Shown here in pieces: positions 1-8,826 of a stretch of 64,000 nucleotides of DNA. The translations under genes and the position numbers were made by a program. This stretch comes from DATFQE01 sp963739085 (GTDB lineage: Bacteria; Actinomycetota; Thermoleophilia; Gaiellales; Gaiellaceae): positions 1 through 64,000 of the forward strand of contig CAVTZA010000018.1 of assembly GCA_963739085.1 (NCBI GenBank). The letters are read 5' to 3'. The notes beneath the pieces are model-generated. The model saw nothing but the letters and a program-made list of their open reading frames with translations. It was not told where the DNA came from and did no database searches. Every line of letters begins with the position of its first letter. Position 1 is the stretch's first letter.

Positions 1-50
1 CGACGCCGACGTGAGGTAACGACGAGGCCTATTGCGCCTTCTGTCCAAAA

Positions 51-124
51 TGGGCCCGCCTGGACTCGAACCAGGGACCAACCGATTATGAGTCGGCTGC
101 TCTAACCAGCTGAGCTACGGGCCC
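51..124 (-). tRNA. tRNA-Ile2 (anticodon CAU, lysidine type)
   Basis: Read on the minus strand this is a 74-nt cloverleaf with a 7-bp acceptor stem (GGGCCCG/CGGGCCC), a GTTCGAGTC T-arm and the anticodon loop CTCATAA. The CAU anticodon could mean Met or Ile2. The anticodon arm and variable loop (ACTCATAATCG then TTGGTC) match the E. coli ileX pattern, so the isoleucine AUA decoder modified by TilS is the better call. The discriminator is A at 51. CCA is not encoded. Confidence 0.9.
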
Positions 125-220
125 CGCGCGTCGCGAGCGTAGCGCAGACCGCGTTGCAAGAGCATGAGCGGCGGTCCCTGCACACCGCCTCCACACACGG
201 GCGATAGCATCCCGGGCGCG

Positions 221-673
221 GTGAAGGTCTTCCAGCACGAACGCCGACTACGGACGACCGGTGGGCTCTCCGTCCGGGACATCACCGACGAGGTGAACGA
301 AGCCGTTGCCACGAGCGGCATCAAGGACGGCATCGCCTGCGTCTACTCGCCGCATACGACGTGCTGTGTCCGCGTGAACGAGTTCGAGCAGGGCTTCCTC
401 GACGACTTCGCCTCGCTCCTCAAGCGGCTCGTGCCGCGGGAGACCTACTACGCGCACGACGACTGGGACCGCCGCACCGAAAACATCTGCGAGGAGGACA
501 TGGAGTTCGGCAACGGCCACTCGCACTGCATGTCGATGCTGCTCGGCTCGGCGGGCGAGTCGATTCCCGTGCGGGACGGCGAGCTCCTGCTCGGCACCTG
601 GCAGCGCGTCCTCTTCATCGAGCTCGACCGCGAACGCGACCGCCGCTGGCTCGTCCAGGTGGTGGGGTCGTAG
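221..673 (+). CDS. YjbQ/UPF0047 family protein
   Basis: A 150-residue protein of the YjbQ (UPF0047) family. These are compact beta-barrel proteins, some with weak thiamine-phosphate synthase activity; the physiological role is unclear. Family signatures are SPHTT at residues 43-47 and the GHSH segment near residue 100, both of which supply metal-binding histidines. I chose the GTG at 221. The longer in-frame ATG at 164 adds a proline-rich stretch unlike the family, and the family normally starts just before the FQHERRL-type strand. It is monocistronic and divergent from the tRNA. Confidence 0.8.
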   Translation: MKVFQHERRLRTTGGLSVRDITDEVNEAVATSGIKDGIACVYSPHTTCCVRVNEFEQGFLDDFASLLKRLVPRETYYAHDDWDRRTENICEEDMEFGNGHSHCMSMLLGSAGESIPVRDGELLLGTWQRVLFIELDRERDRRWLVQVVGS

Positions 674-798
674 CCCCGAGCCGGGGGGCCACCCGCACCC
701 TCGCGCTGACGGGGTCAGCCTCGGTCGAGGCATACATCGCCCGGCCTTAGACTGCTGGTCAGAGCAAGTGTTCCGGTCGACCGAGGAGGTGCCAGACC

Positions 799-1383
799 AT
801 GGCCAAGATCCTGATCCTCGCTGGAGATGCGGCCGAGTCCCTCGAGGTGATGTACCCCTACCAGCGGCTACTCGAGGAGGGCTACGACGTCGACATCGCC
901 GGCCCGAGCAAGAAGAAGCTCCAGTTCGTCGTCCACGACTTCGTCGAGGGCTACGACACGTACACCGAGAAGCCCGGCTACACCTGGGACGCCGACCTGG
1001 CGTTCTCGGACGTGGATCCGTCGGAGTACGCGGCACTCGTGATTCCGGGCGGTCGCGCCCCGGAGTACATCCGCAACGACCCCGACTTCCAACGCATCGT
1101 CAAGCAATTCTTCGGCGACGACAAGCCGGTCGCGCAGCTCTGCCACGCGCCGCTCGCACTCGCCCCGCTCGGGGTCCTCGAAGGACGCCGGACGGCCGCG
1201 TACCCCGCTCTCGAAGCGGACGTGAGGGCCGCAGGCGCCGAGTACGTGGACGGCGGCGCTGTCGTCGACGGCGTGATGGTCTCCGCACGCGCGTGGCCCG
1301 ATCACCCGACGTGGATGCGCGAGTTCATCGGCATCCTGCGTGAGCACGCGCCGGTCGAGACGAGGGAGGCCGTGACCGTCTAG
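799..1383 (+). CDS. DJ-1/PfpI family protein (class I glutamine amidotransferase fold)
   Basis: A 194-residue DJ-1/PfpI superfamily protein. The nucleophile elbow is QLCHAPLAL with Cys115 followed by His116, and the early acidic residue (ESLEV, Glu16-19) that pairs with the reactive cysteine is present. Members act as deglycase-like or glyoxalase III-like enzymes, chaperones or intracellular peptidases; sequence alone does not choose. A strong GAGGAGG Shine-Dalgarno lies about 9 nt before the ATG. The stop is followed after 3 nt by the FAD-oxidase gene, so the two are probably cotranscribed. Confidence 0.85.
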   Translation: MAKILILAGDAAESLEVMYPYQRLLEEGYDVDIAGPSKKKLQFVVHDFVEGYDTYTEKPGYTWDADLAFSDVDPSEYAALVIPGGRAPEYIRNDPDFQRIVKQFFGDDKPVAQLCHAPLALAPLGVLEGRRTAAYPALEADVRAAGAEYVDGGAVVDGVMVSARAWPDHPTWMREFIGILREHAPVETREAVTV

Positions 1384-1386
1384 CCG

Positions 1387-2785
<1,399 letters not shown>

Positions 2786-2794
2786 GGCTCGCTA

Positions 2795-3589
2795 CTACGT
2801 CTCTGCGTGCTGCGCGGCGCGTAACGCGGGCTCGGGCTCGCTGCGCTTGTGGAGCAGCCGGCCGTCGCGGTCGAATTCGAAGACCCAGAAGTCTGTCTCC
2901 ATGACGTGGACGGCGACGTTGAAGACCGGGATCGGGCCGATGAAGCCTTCGAAGGTGCCGTTGTGGCCGTGGCCGTGGAGGACGAGCGTGGGCCGCCGTT
3001 CGGCGATCGGCTCGGCGAGCCGCTCGCTCCCGAGGTACGTCCAGAGCGTCTGGCGCTCGCCCTCGAGCGTCGTGGTCGTCGGCGAGTAGTGCAGGAGCGC
3101 GACCCGGATCGGACAGCCGGAGATCTCCTCGAGCGCGACGTCGAGCGCGCGAACCTCCGTCCCGGTCTCGGCGTACACGGCGCGGAGGAGCGGTTCGCCG
3201 AAGTCCGGCAGCTCCGAGTCGGGGAAGCCGCCGACGAAGCCTTTGGCACCGGCCAGGCCGATCTCCACGCCGTCGATCGTGCAGACGGCGCTGCGCCGGT
3301 CGATGACACGGATCCCGCCGGCCTCGAGCACCCGGACGACCTCCACCATCCGGTTCGCGTGCCAGTCGTGGTTGCCGAGCACGGCGAACACCGGGACGTC
3401 CAGGTCCGCGCAGGCGTCGGCGAGGACGGCCGCCTGGTCGGGCTCGCCGTGCGTCGTCAGGTCACCGGCGAGCGTGACGAGATCGGCCCGCTCGGCGATG
3501 CGCGCGAAGGCCTCGGCGATCTCGGCGCGGTTGCCCTCGTGGCAATGGATGTCCCCCGCGGCCGCAATCCGGATGATTGAAGGCCCCAT
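2795..3589 (-). CDS. Calcineurin-like metallophosphoesterase
   Basis: A 264-residue metallophosphoesterase with the full dimetal motif set: GDIHCH at the N-terminus, GDLTTHG, GNHDWH and the C-terminal HGHGHNG. The true start is the ATG at 3589 (MGPSIIRIAAAGDIH). An in-frame extension to 3694 runs into the neighbouring gene and is not family-like. The substrate cannot be told. It is convergent with the GlcD-like gene and divergent from the nucleotidyltransferase, with which it shares a 22-bp intergenic region holding a symmetric -10 element. Confidence 0.85.
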   Translation of the reverse strand: MGPSIIRIAAAGDIHCHEGNRAEIAEAFARIAERADLVTLAGDLTTHGEPDQAAVLADACADLDVPVFAVLGNHDWHANRMVEVVRVLEAGGIRVIDRRSAVCTIDGVEIGLAGAKGFVGGFPDSELPDFGEPLLRAVYAETGTEVRALDVALEEISGCPIRVALLHYSPTTTTLEGERQTLWTYLGSERLAEPIAERRPTLVLHGHGHNGTFEGFIGPIPVFNVAVHVMETDFWVFEFDRDGRLLHKRSEPEPALRAAQHAET

Positions 3590-3598
3590 TGGGCTGGG

Positions 3599-3605
3599 TA
3601 GCGTA
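3599..3605. promoter_or_regulatory. Symmetric bidirectional -10 element TAGCGTA
   Basis: On the plus strand TAGCGT sits 7 nt before the ATG at 3612. On the minus strand TACGCT sits 10 nt before the ATG at 3589. One heptamer can therefore serve as the -10 for both divergent genes. It predicts a leaderless mRNA to the right and a very short leader to the left. Inferred from spacing only. Confidence 0.5.
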
Positions 3606-3611
3606 GACCCG

Positions 3612-4223
3612 ATGAGCTCGAGCGAGAACGGTGCCCCCTTCGGGGAGCTGGTGCTCACGCTGAAGAAGGCCGTGGCAGCCCTGCGCGAGGCCAAGGTGCC
3701 CTACCTCCTCGCCGGCGGGCTCGCCATCTGGGCCCGGGGCGGCCCCGAGCGCGACCACGACCTCGACTTCCTCGTGAAGGCCGACGACGCCGAGCGGGCG
3801 CTAGAGGCGCTCGTCGACGCCGGTATGAAGCCGGAGCGACCGCCCGAGGACTGGCTGCTCAAGGCCTACGACGAGAACGGCGTGCTCGTCGACCTGATCT
3901 TCCGGCCGAGCGAGATGCCCGTCACCGACGAGATGATCGGCCGCGGCGACGAGCTCGAGGTGATGGCGATCAAGGTGAACGTGGTCTCGGCCGGCGACGT
4001 GCTCGTCTCGAAGCTGCTCGCCCTCCGCGAGCACGAGCTCGACTACGACACGATCGTGGAGATGACGCGCGCCGTCCGCGAGCAGATCGACTGGCCCGAC
4101 GTTCGCAGCCGCACGGAGCACTCGCCGTTCGCTCGGGCGTTCTTCACGCTCGCGGAAGGGCTCGACCTGGTCGAGCCCTCCCGCCGCGATGCGACTATCG
4201 GAAGAGCGCGAGCAGCGAGTTGA
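3612..4223 (+). CDS. Nucleotidyltransferase-fold protein (MNT/AbiEii-like)
   Basis: A 203-residue protein with the polymerase-beta nucleotidyltransferase signature: LAGGLAIWARG followed by ERDHDLDFLV (GG...R...D-x-D). Proteins of this type are annotated as nucleotidyltransferase or AbiEii-like toxins. No AbiEi-like antitoxin or HEPN partner is adjacent, so a toxin role is not supported here. Its last 29 bases overlap the convergent gene that ends at 4195. The ATG at 3612 is preceded by a TAGCGT -10 box at 7 nt, which suggests a leaderless transcript. Confidence 0.7.
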   Translation: MSSSENGAPFGELVLTLKKAVAALREAKVPYLLAGGLAIWARGGPERDHDLDFLVKADDAERALEALVDAGMKPERPPEDWLLKAYDENGVLVDLIFRPSEMPVTDEMIGRGDELEVMAIKVNVVSAGDVLVSKLLALREHELDYDTIVEMTRAVREQIDWPDVRSRTEHSPFARAFFTLAEGLDLVEPSRRDATIGRARAAS

Positions 4224-4593
4224 AGACGCCCGTGTTCGGCGGCTGCTGGCTGGGCGCGCGCGTGATCCTGAGGGGCTGGCAGGTCTGGAAGTCGTTGAGC
4301 GGCGTCTGAGGCCCGAAGATCGGCCCGTAGGTGGGCGAGAGCTTCGCGTCGAGCGCAGTCCAAGTGCCCTGGATCGTGTCGGCCGTGACCGCCGTCGAGC
4401 AGGCGCCGTAGACGAGCGCGCTGGCAGCGATCGCCCGGGCGGTCGACACCTGAGCCTTCAGGGTCTTGACGTCCTTCTGGAGCACCTTGATCTGCTTGGC
4501 GAGCGATTTCACAGTCGGACCCGCGGCTGTGGCGGGCGACGCGACTGACAGGGCGACTAGCGAAATCAGCGCCGTGGCGAATACCCGCCTCAT
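4195..4593 (-). CDS. Small secreted protein with coiled coil, function unknown
   Basis: A 132-residue protein with a Sec signal peptide (MRRVFATALISLVALSVASPATA, cut after residue 23 or so). A short heptad-rich segment follows (VKSLAKQIKVLQKDVKTLKAQV, about 28-49), then a segment with two cysteines. The arrangement resembles short exported coiled-coil proteins common in Thermoleophilia. An AGGAGGT Shine-Dalgarno lies 8 nt before the ATG. I do not recognise a catalytic domain. The 3' end overlaps the convergent nucleotidyltransferase gene. Confidence 0.7.
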   Translation of the reverse strand: MRRVFATALISLVALSVASPATAAGPTVKSLAKQIKVLQKDVKTLKAQVSTARAIAASALVYGACSTAVTADTIQGTWTALDAKLSPTYGPIFGPQTPLNDFQTCQPLRITRAPSQQPPNTGVFNSLLALFR

Positions 4594-4631
4594 GCTGGGA
4601 TACCTCCTGAATCGATGCCGTTACCGATCGC

Positions 4632-4940
4632 TTGAGTGTAGACCTGTCCTCTCCCGTCGTCCTCGTCGACGCCGAGAACGTGCGCCGCTCGACCTGGCCG
4701 AACGTGGGCAGAGCGGACCTCAGGCGGCTGGTCGGGGACTGGGCGCGTCGCGAGGGCCTCGACGCCCGTGTCTTCTGGGAGGGAAAGGAGACGGCCGACG
4801 ACGCGATCGTGCGCGCCGCCGAAGCCCTCGACCGGTACTGGCTCGTCACCTCGGATCGCGGGCTGCGCGCTCGTGCAGGCGGACGGGCCGAGCGCGTGCT
4901 CGGAGGCGGTGCCTTTCTGCGCCGGCTACGCGGCGGCTAG
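4632..4940 (+). CDS. NYN/PIN-like nuclease domain protein
   Basis: A 102-residue single-domain NYN (PIN-like) protein: VVLVDAENVRRS at the N-terminus and DDAIVRAAEALDRYWLVTSDRGLRARA later. These provide the acidic metal-binding set (D12, E14-N15, D55-56, D72-R73) expected of this RNase fold, close to the YacP/NYN group. The start is uncertain: TTG at 4632 gives the family-like N-terminus and no better ATG or GTG exists in frame. Its end overlaps the convergent zinc-ribbon gene by 15 nt. A role in RNA cleavage is inferred from the fold. Confidence 0.65.
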   Translation: MSVDLSSPVVLVDAENVRRSTWPNVGRADLRRLVGDWARREGLDARVFWEGKETADDAIVRAAEALDRYWLVTSDRGLRARAGGRAERVLGGGAFLRRLRGG

Positions 4941-5156
4941 CCGCTGGCGCTCCGCATAGAACGCCTCGAAGCGCCCTTCGGGCGAGCTCAGGTACGCACG
5001 GACCTCGTGCTCCAGCTGCTCGATCTCGGCATTGACCAGGAACAGCTGGTGCCAGCGCCGACGATCGTCGTCGCAGACGTGGTCACCGCCGTCGAGGGCG
5101 ATCGCAGCGCCGCACGCGGGACAGGGCAGCGACGCGAACGATTGGTCGCCGAACAT
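4926..5156 (-). CDS. Small zinc-ribbon protein, function unknown
   Basis: A 76-residue protein starting MFGDQSF with CPAC then a later HVC, a possible three-cysteine plus histidine zinc site at residues 12-28. A helical C-terminal half follows (EIEQLEHEVRAYL). There is no strong Shine-Dalgarno. The high GC third-position bias supports coding. I cannot assign a role. It may regulate or pair with the neighbouring NYN gene with which it overlaps tail to tail. Confidence 0.5.
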   Translation of the reverse strand: MFGDQSFASLPCPACGAAIALDGGDHVCDDDRRRWHQLFLVNAEIEQLEHEVRAYLSSPEGRFEAFYAERQRLAAA

Positions 5157-5199
5157 GAGGCTCTAACGCACCTGAGCGCTCGGCGGATACGGATTGACG

Positions 5200-5376
5200 G
5201 TGAGTGGGCATGAACGGGAGGTGGCCGACAAACGACGCGTCGAGGTGGACGAGGAGCCCGAGGCGCAGGTCCTGCCCGAGCGCGAGTTGATGCTGCTCGT
5301 CGCTCCCGATGCGGCCCCAGCGGACTTGCCGGTGTCCGAGCCCGAACCGGACGAACCTAGCGACGACGCGGGCTAG
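5200..5376 (+). CDS. Small acidic protein, function unknown
   Basis: A 58-residue, strongly acidic, Pro/Glu-rich polypeptide (VSGHEREVADKRRVEVDEEP ... EPEPDEPSDDAG). The GTG at 5200 or a TTG at 5194 could start it. Third codon positions are GC-biased, so it may be real. There is no recognisable domain, membrane segment or signal peptide. It ends 3 nt before the convergent cupin gene. Low certainty. Confidence 0.35.
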   Translation: MSGHEREVADKRRVEVDEEPEAQVLPERELMLLVAPDAAPADLPVSEPEPDEPSDDAG

Positions 5377-5379
5377 ACC

Positions 5380-5847
5380 TCAGTCCTCGCCGTCCCAGTA
5401 GTCGAGCATCGGGCCCGGCCGGCTCAGGAGCACGCGCTCGCCCTTGACGCTGCGAGCGCCGAACTTGCCGCTGTCCGCGTAGTGGACGAGGTCCGGCTTG
5501 ATCATCGTCGAGAGCATCAGCACTCGGATCGGCGAGTCGCTGCGGTTGCTGACCTGGTGCAGGCCCTCGTCGCCGCGCGGGAAGGCGACGACGTCTCCCT
5601 CGCGGAGCTCCTGCTCGCCTTCGGGGGTGCGCAGCGTGGGCGTCCCGCGCACGACCAGGAGCCACTCCTCATTGGCATGGTGCGTGTGGTACGGCCAGAG
5701 GCGATCGCCGGGCTCGAGCTCGTACATGCTCCCGCCGAGCAGCTCCGCGCCGATGCGCTCGCCCACCCAGGCGTCCTTGCTGCGCCAGCCTGGGCGATCC
5801 TCTGCGCGGTTCCATTCATCGCCGTTGAGGTTGAACACCTTCGGCAT
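5380..5847 (-). CDS. Cupin-domain protein
   Basis: A 155-residue single cupin: WPYHTHHANEEWLLVVRG (metal-binding His-His-Glu of motif 1) and EGDVVAFPRGDEGLHQVSN (motif 2 His). The ligand or substrate is unknown; many such proteins bind small sugars or act as isomerases. It starts with the ATG at 5847, 2 nt after the stop of the MBL-fold gene, so it is the last gene of a three-gene operon with the PAS and MBL genes. Confidence 0.8.
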   Translation of the reverse strand: MPKVFNLNGDEWNRAEDRPGWRSKDAWVGERIGAELLGGSMYELEPGDRLWPYHTHHANEEWLLVVRGTPTLRTPEGEQELREGDVVAFPRGDEGLHQVSNRSDSPIRVLMLSTMIKPDLVHYADSGKFGARSVKGERVLLSRPGPMLDYWDGED

Positions 5848-5849
5848 GG

Positions 5850-6722
5850 CTAAGCAGGGGAGTGCGCTTCGACCTCGCTGTCGAGCGCGAGCTTCATCCC
5901 CTCGAAGGCGAGCGTGGGCTCGTGGCCGTTGGGGCCCCAGAGAGCCTGAGCCCGCGTCTCGAGCGCCCGCAGCTGGTCGTCGGAGTGCATCGGGTCGTGG
6001 TGAAAGAGGACGAGCCGACGCACCTCGCACGCGCGTGCGAACGAGACGGCGTGGTCGACGCTCGAGTGGCCCCAGCCGACGTGGTTCGGGTACTCGTGCT
6101 CGAAGTACTGCGCATCGTGCATGAGCACGGTCGCGCCCTCGGCCAGGGAGTAGCCCGACAGCCACTCGGGCTCCACGCCCGCGGGACCGGCGCCCAGGTA
6201 CGGCTCGTGGTCGGGGATGTAGACGAGCGTCCTTCCGTGCTCGGTGATCCGCAAGCCCACCGTCGGGCCTCGGTGGGAGACCGGCTCGGCGCGGATGCGC
6301 GCGGAGCCGAGCGTGAACTCCTCGTCGGGGAGGTCGTGGAGCACGAGCTTCGAGGGCACCTCGGACAGCTGCACCGGGAAGAGCGGCGGCGAGAGGTAGC
6401 GCGCGATGCGCTCCTCGAGCGTTTCGACCGGCGAGGCCGGCCCCCAGACGTGGATCTCGAGCCCGGGCTCCCAGAGGGGCACGAAGAAGCCGAGGCCCTC
6501 GAGGTGGTCGAGGTGGAGGTGCGTCAGGATGACGTGGATCGGCCGGCGCGGCATCCTCGCGAGCTCGAGGCCGAGCAAGCGGATCCCGGTGCCCGCGTCG
6601 AGGACCACCGGCGTGCCGTCGGCCAGCTCGAGCTGGATGCAGGACGTGTTCCCCCCGAAGGCCACCGTCTCCGGCCCGGGGGCGGCCAGCGAGCCCCGGC
6701 AACCCCAGACGATCGCCTTCAT
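5850..6722 (-). CDS. MBL-fold metallohydrolase
   Basis: A 290-residue metallo-beta-lactamase-fold hydrolase with the canonical THLHLDHLEG motif (HxHxDH) near residue 86, and later DHEPYLG, MHDAQ and the final FHHDP histidine. Overall it resembles PhnP-like/class II cyclic-nucleotide phosphodiesterase-type members rather than RNase Z or glyoxalase II. The start codon overlaps the stop of the upstream PAS gene (ATGA), which indicates translational coupling. The substrate cannot be told from sequence. Confidence 0.8.
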   Translation of the reverse strand: MKAIVWGCRGSLAAPGPETVAFGGNTSCIQLELADGTPVVLDAGTGIRLLGLELARMPRRPIHVILTHLHLDHLEGLGFFVPLWEPGLEIHVWGPASPVETLEERIARYLSPPLFPVQLSEVPSKLVLHDLPDEEFTLGSARIRAEPVSHRGPTVGLRITEHGRTLVYIPDHEPYLGAGPAGVEPEWLSGYSLAEGATVLMHDAQYFEHEYPNHVGWGHSSVDHAVSFARACEVRRLVLFHHDPMHSDDQLRALETRAQALWGPNGHEPTLAFEGMKLALDSEVEAHSPA

Positions 6723-7123
6723 CTGTCTTCGGGTTCCCAGTACACCGCCACGACTCCGAGCAACTCGTCGGCTCGGCCCAGCAGCGGGAACGCCGTCACC
6801 TCGACCTCGTGGCGGATCCCGTTCGCATTCGTGAAGGCAAGCGTGTCGTGCGCGGGGTGCTTCTCGAACTGTGCGATGCCGACAGGCATCTCCTCGAGGC
6901 GCAGCGGCCTCCCGTCAAGGTTCTCGACGAGGAAGAGCTTCGTCCACTCGGCGTGCTCCAGCTCCCCGACCTCGGCGTGCGCCCGGCCGACGATCCGCTC
7001 GGCCGGCTCGTTGAAGTACACGAGGCGGCCGCGCTCGTCCCACACGCTCACGGGTGTCGCGATGTTGGCGGCGAACTCTCGGGCCAGGATCAGCGGCAGG
7101 CTCTTGTGCAGCATCTGCGCCAC
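6719..7123 (-). CDS. Single PAS-domain protein
   Basis: A 134-residue protein that is little more than one PAS domain: FAANIATPVSVWDERGRLVYFNEPAERIVGR then NGIRHEVEVTAFPLLGRADELLGVVAVYWE. There is no output domain, so it may sense a ligand or redox state for the downstream MBL hydrolase, whose start it overlaps. The GTG start at 7123 lies 6 nt after a TACCCT hexamer, so the mRNA may be leaderless. Confidence 0.8.
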   Translation of the reverse strand: MAQMLHKSLPLILAREFAANIATPVSVWDERGRLVYFNEPAERIVGRAHAEVGELEHAEWTKLFLVENLDGRPLRLEEMPVGIAQFEKHPAHDTLAFTNANGIRHEVEVTAFPLLGRADELLGVVAVYWEPEDR

Positions 7124-7129
7124 GGCCTA

Positions 7130-7135
7130 AGGGTA
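7130..7135 (-). promoter_or_regulatory. Putative -10 (TACCCT) of the PAS-MBL-cupin operon
   Basis: TACCCT on the minus strand is followed by 6 nt and then the GTG start of the PAS gene. This fits the TAnnnT-N6/7-start layout repeated in this window. Confidence 0.45.
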
Positions 7136-7136
7136 A

Positions 7137-7505
7137 TCAGCCACGGCCGAGTGCGGAAATCGCTGCCTCGAGGTCGGCGTGGACCTCGGCTGCGACGTAC
7201 ACCGTCCACGGGTGCGGACGACCACCGCCGGTGTAGGCGACGACCCGCTTCCCGCGCGAATGCGCGTACCAGGCCTCCATCGCCGTGCCCTCGTCCGGCT
7301 GTGTGAACGCTGCGAGGACTGCGTCGCACGAGTCGATGTCCGCGAGATCGCCCTCGACGATCTCCCGCTCGCGGCCCTCGGTGCGTCCGCGGAAGTCGCG
7401 CCGCATGGGATCGACGGGCTCCCAGCCGGCCTGACGGAGGAGCGCCTCCGCCCGGCGCCGGTACTCCTCGGCGTACGGCGGCCCGGCGACATATGCCCGG
7501 TTCAT
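7137..7505 (-). CDS. Nucleoside 2-deoxyribosyltransferase family protein
   Basis: A 122-residue protein of the nucleoside 2-deoxyribosyltransferase fold: YVAGPPYAEEYRRRAEALL (GP loop), DLADIDSCDAVLAAF and DEGTAMEAWYAHSRGKRVVAY, where the Glu in TAMEAW corresponds to the catalytic nucleophile. These enzymes cleave or exchange N-glycosidic bonds of (deoxy)nucleosides. The start ATG at 7505 is 7 nt from a TACTGT box. It is divergent from queF across an 18-bp gap. The link to queuosine metabolism is only positional. Confidence 0.75.
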   Translation of the reverse strand: MNRAYVAGPPYAEEYRRRAEALLRQAGWEPVDPMRRDFRGRTEGREREIVEGDLADIDSCDAVLAAFTQPDEGTAMEAWYAHSRGKRVVAYTGGGRPHPWTVYVAAEVHADLEAAISALGRG

Positions 7506-7511
7506 CGCGCG

Positions 7512-7518
7512 TACAGTA
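7512..7518. promoter_or_regulatory. Symmetric bidirectional -10 element TACAGTA
   Basis: On the plus strand TACAGT (7512-7517) sits 6 nt before the queF ATG at 7524. On the minus strand TACTGT (7518-7513) sits 7 nt before the ATG at 7505. The whole intergenic region is 18 bp, so both divergent genes must start from this element and both mRNAs would be leaderless. Confidence 0.6.
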
Positions 7519-7523
7519 GGCGC

Positions 7524-7898
7524 ATGGAACCTGGCAAGGAGTTCGTGGCGTTGGGTCACGCCGGCTCCGAGCACTACGCCGGGCTCGAGAGCTTCCCGAA
7601 CCCGGGCGTCTCCCAGGTCGAGCTGGTGAGCGACGAGCTCACGGCCGTGTGCCCGATCACCGGACAGCCCGACTTCTACGTCGCGGCGATCGAGTACCAG
7701 CCCGACGCGCTCTGCCTGGAGTCGAAGTCGCTCAAGCTCTACCTTGCGCGCTTCCGCGACGAGGGTGCGTTCTGCGAGGCGCTCGCGGTCAAGATCCGCG
7801 ACGACGTCGCCGAGGCGCTGCAGCTGGGCCCCGAGCGGGTGACGGTGACCTTGGAGCAGAAGGCGCGCGGCGGCATCACGATCACGGCCACCACCTAG
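7524..7898 (+). CDS. queF: NADPH-dependent 7-cyano-7-deazaguanine reductase
   Basis: A 124-residue type I (YkvM-like) QueF that reduces preQ0 to preQ1 in queuosine biosynthesis. The catalytic Cys43 and Asp50 are in AVCPITGQPD at the spacing known for the family. The NADPH-binding segment ESKSLKLY follows, and the later FRDEGAFCE stretch carries substrate-binding residues. No other queuosine gene is adjacent. The ATG is 6 nt from a -10-like TACAGT. The LLM oxidoreductase gene begins 9 nt after its stop, so they may be cotranscribed. Confidence 0.92.
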   Translation: MEPGKEFVALGHAGSEHYAGLESFPNPGVSQVELVSDELTAVCPITGQPDFYVAAIEYQPDALCLESKSLKLYLARFRDEGAFCEALAVKIRDDVAEALQLGPERVTVTLEQKARGGITITATT

Positions 7899-7907
7899 CC
7901 CCGCACG

Positions 7908-8783
7908 GTGCACCTTGGCCTGATCCTCCCGAACTACGGCGAGGCGCTGGACGCCGAGCGGCTGATCGCGGCCGCGGTCGCGGCGGAGGAGTGCGGCTTC
8001 GACTCCGGCTGGGTGACCGACCACGTGCTCGTCCCGCCGGAGCACGCGCCGATCTACGGCACGATCGCCGAGCCCCTCGTGTCCCTCGGGTTCCTCGCCG
8101 CCCACACGCGGACGCTCGAGCTCGGCGTGTCGGCCCTCGTCGTGCCACAGCGGAACCCGCTCGTCGCCCTCAAGCAGCTGACGAGCCTGGACTTCCTCTC
8201 GGGCGGGCGGATCGTGACAGCGGTCGCCGCCGGCTGGATGGAGGGCGAGTTCGATGTCCTGGGAGCGGACTTCCGCAGGCGCGGCCGACTGCTCGACGAC
8301 TGGCTGCGGCTCGCCCTCTCGGTGTTCGAGCAGATGCCCGGCCACGTCCGCTACGAGGGCAAGGAGCTCTCGGTCGACGGTTGGCTCGCGCCCGCCCTCG
8401 TCCGGCCCGGCGGGCCGGAGCTGTGGGTGGCCGGGGTCTCGCGGGCGACCATTAGGCGGGCTGCGATCACCGGCGTCTGGCACCCGGTCGCACTGAGCCC
8501 CGACCAGCTGCGGCCGCTGGCCGCGGAGCTGCGGGAGCGCCGGCCGGACAGCCGGGTCGTCATGCGGATCAGCGCCTACCTGCGGCCCGAGGCCCAGGCG
8601 GGCGCGGACGAGCGCGGCCGTCACGCGGTCTCCGGCCCGCCCGACTGGGTGGCCGAGCGCTTGGCCGAGTACCTCGAAGCCGGCTGCGACGGCTTCGTGC
8701 TCAACCTCGACCACGTCGAGCCGGGTCTCGAGGATCGCGTCCGCCGGTTCGCAGAGGAGGTCATGCCGCTCTTGCCACGCTGA
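7908..8783 (+). CDS. LLM-class (luciferase-like, probably F420-dependent) oxidoreductase
   Basis: A 291-residue TIM-barrel protein of the bacterial luciferase-like monooxygenase family, starting at GTG 7908. Family features are LGLILPNYG, GFDSGWVTDHV, ELGVSALVVPQRNPL, LDFLSGGR and the GWMEGEFDVLGADF segment. In actinobacteria this group usually uses deazaflavin F420, but the cofactor cannot be proven here. It follows queF by 9 nt. The substrate is unknown. Confidence 0.8.
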   Translation: MHLGLILPNYGEALDAERLIAAAVAAEECGFDSGWVTDHVLVPPEHAPIYGTIAEPLVSLGFLAAHTRTLELGVSALVVPQRNPLVALKQLTSLDFLSGGRIVTAVAAGWMEGEFDVLGADFRRRGRLLDDWLRLALSVFEQMPGHVRYEGKELSVDGWLAPALVRPGGPELWVAGVSRATIRRAAITGVWHPVALSPDQLRPLAAELRERRPDSRVVMRISAYLRPEAQAGADERGRHAVSGPPDWVAERLAEYLEAGCDGFVLNLDHVEPGLEDRVRRFAEEVMPLLPR

Positions 8784-8814
8784 GCGGGCCTGCCCGAACA
8801 GCGGATGACCCTGG

Positions 8815-8820
8815 TAGCTT
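8815..8820 (+). promoter_or_regulatory. Putative -10 (TAGCTT) of the flippase gene
   Basis: TAGCTT lies exactly 6 nt before the GTG at 8827. It supports that GTG as a leaderless start over the ATG at 8866. Confidence 0.45.
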
Positions 8821-8826
8821 CGGGGT

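Noticed and set aside
3612..4593. AbiE-type toxin-antitoxin pair
   Set aside because: Only the nucleotidyltransferase is present. The neighbour is a secreted coiled-coil protein on the other strand, not an antitoxin.
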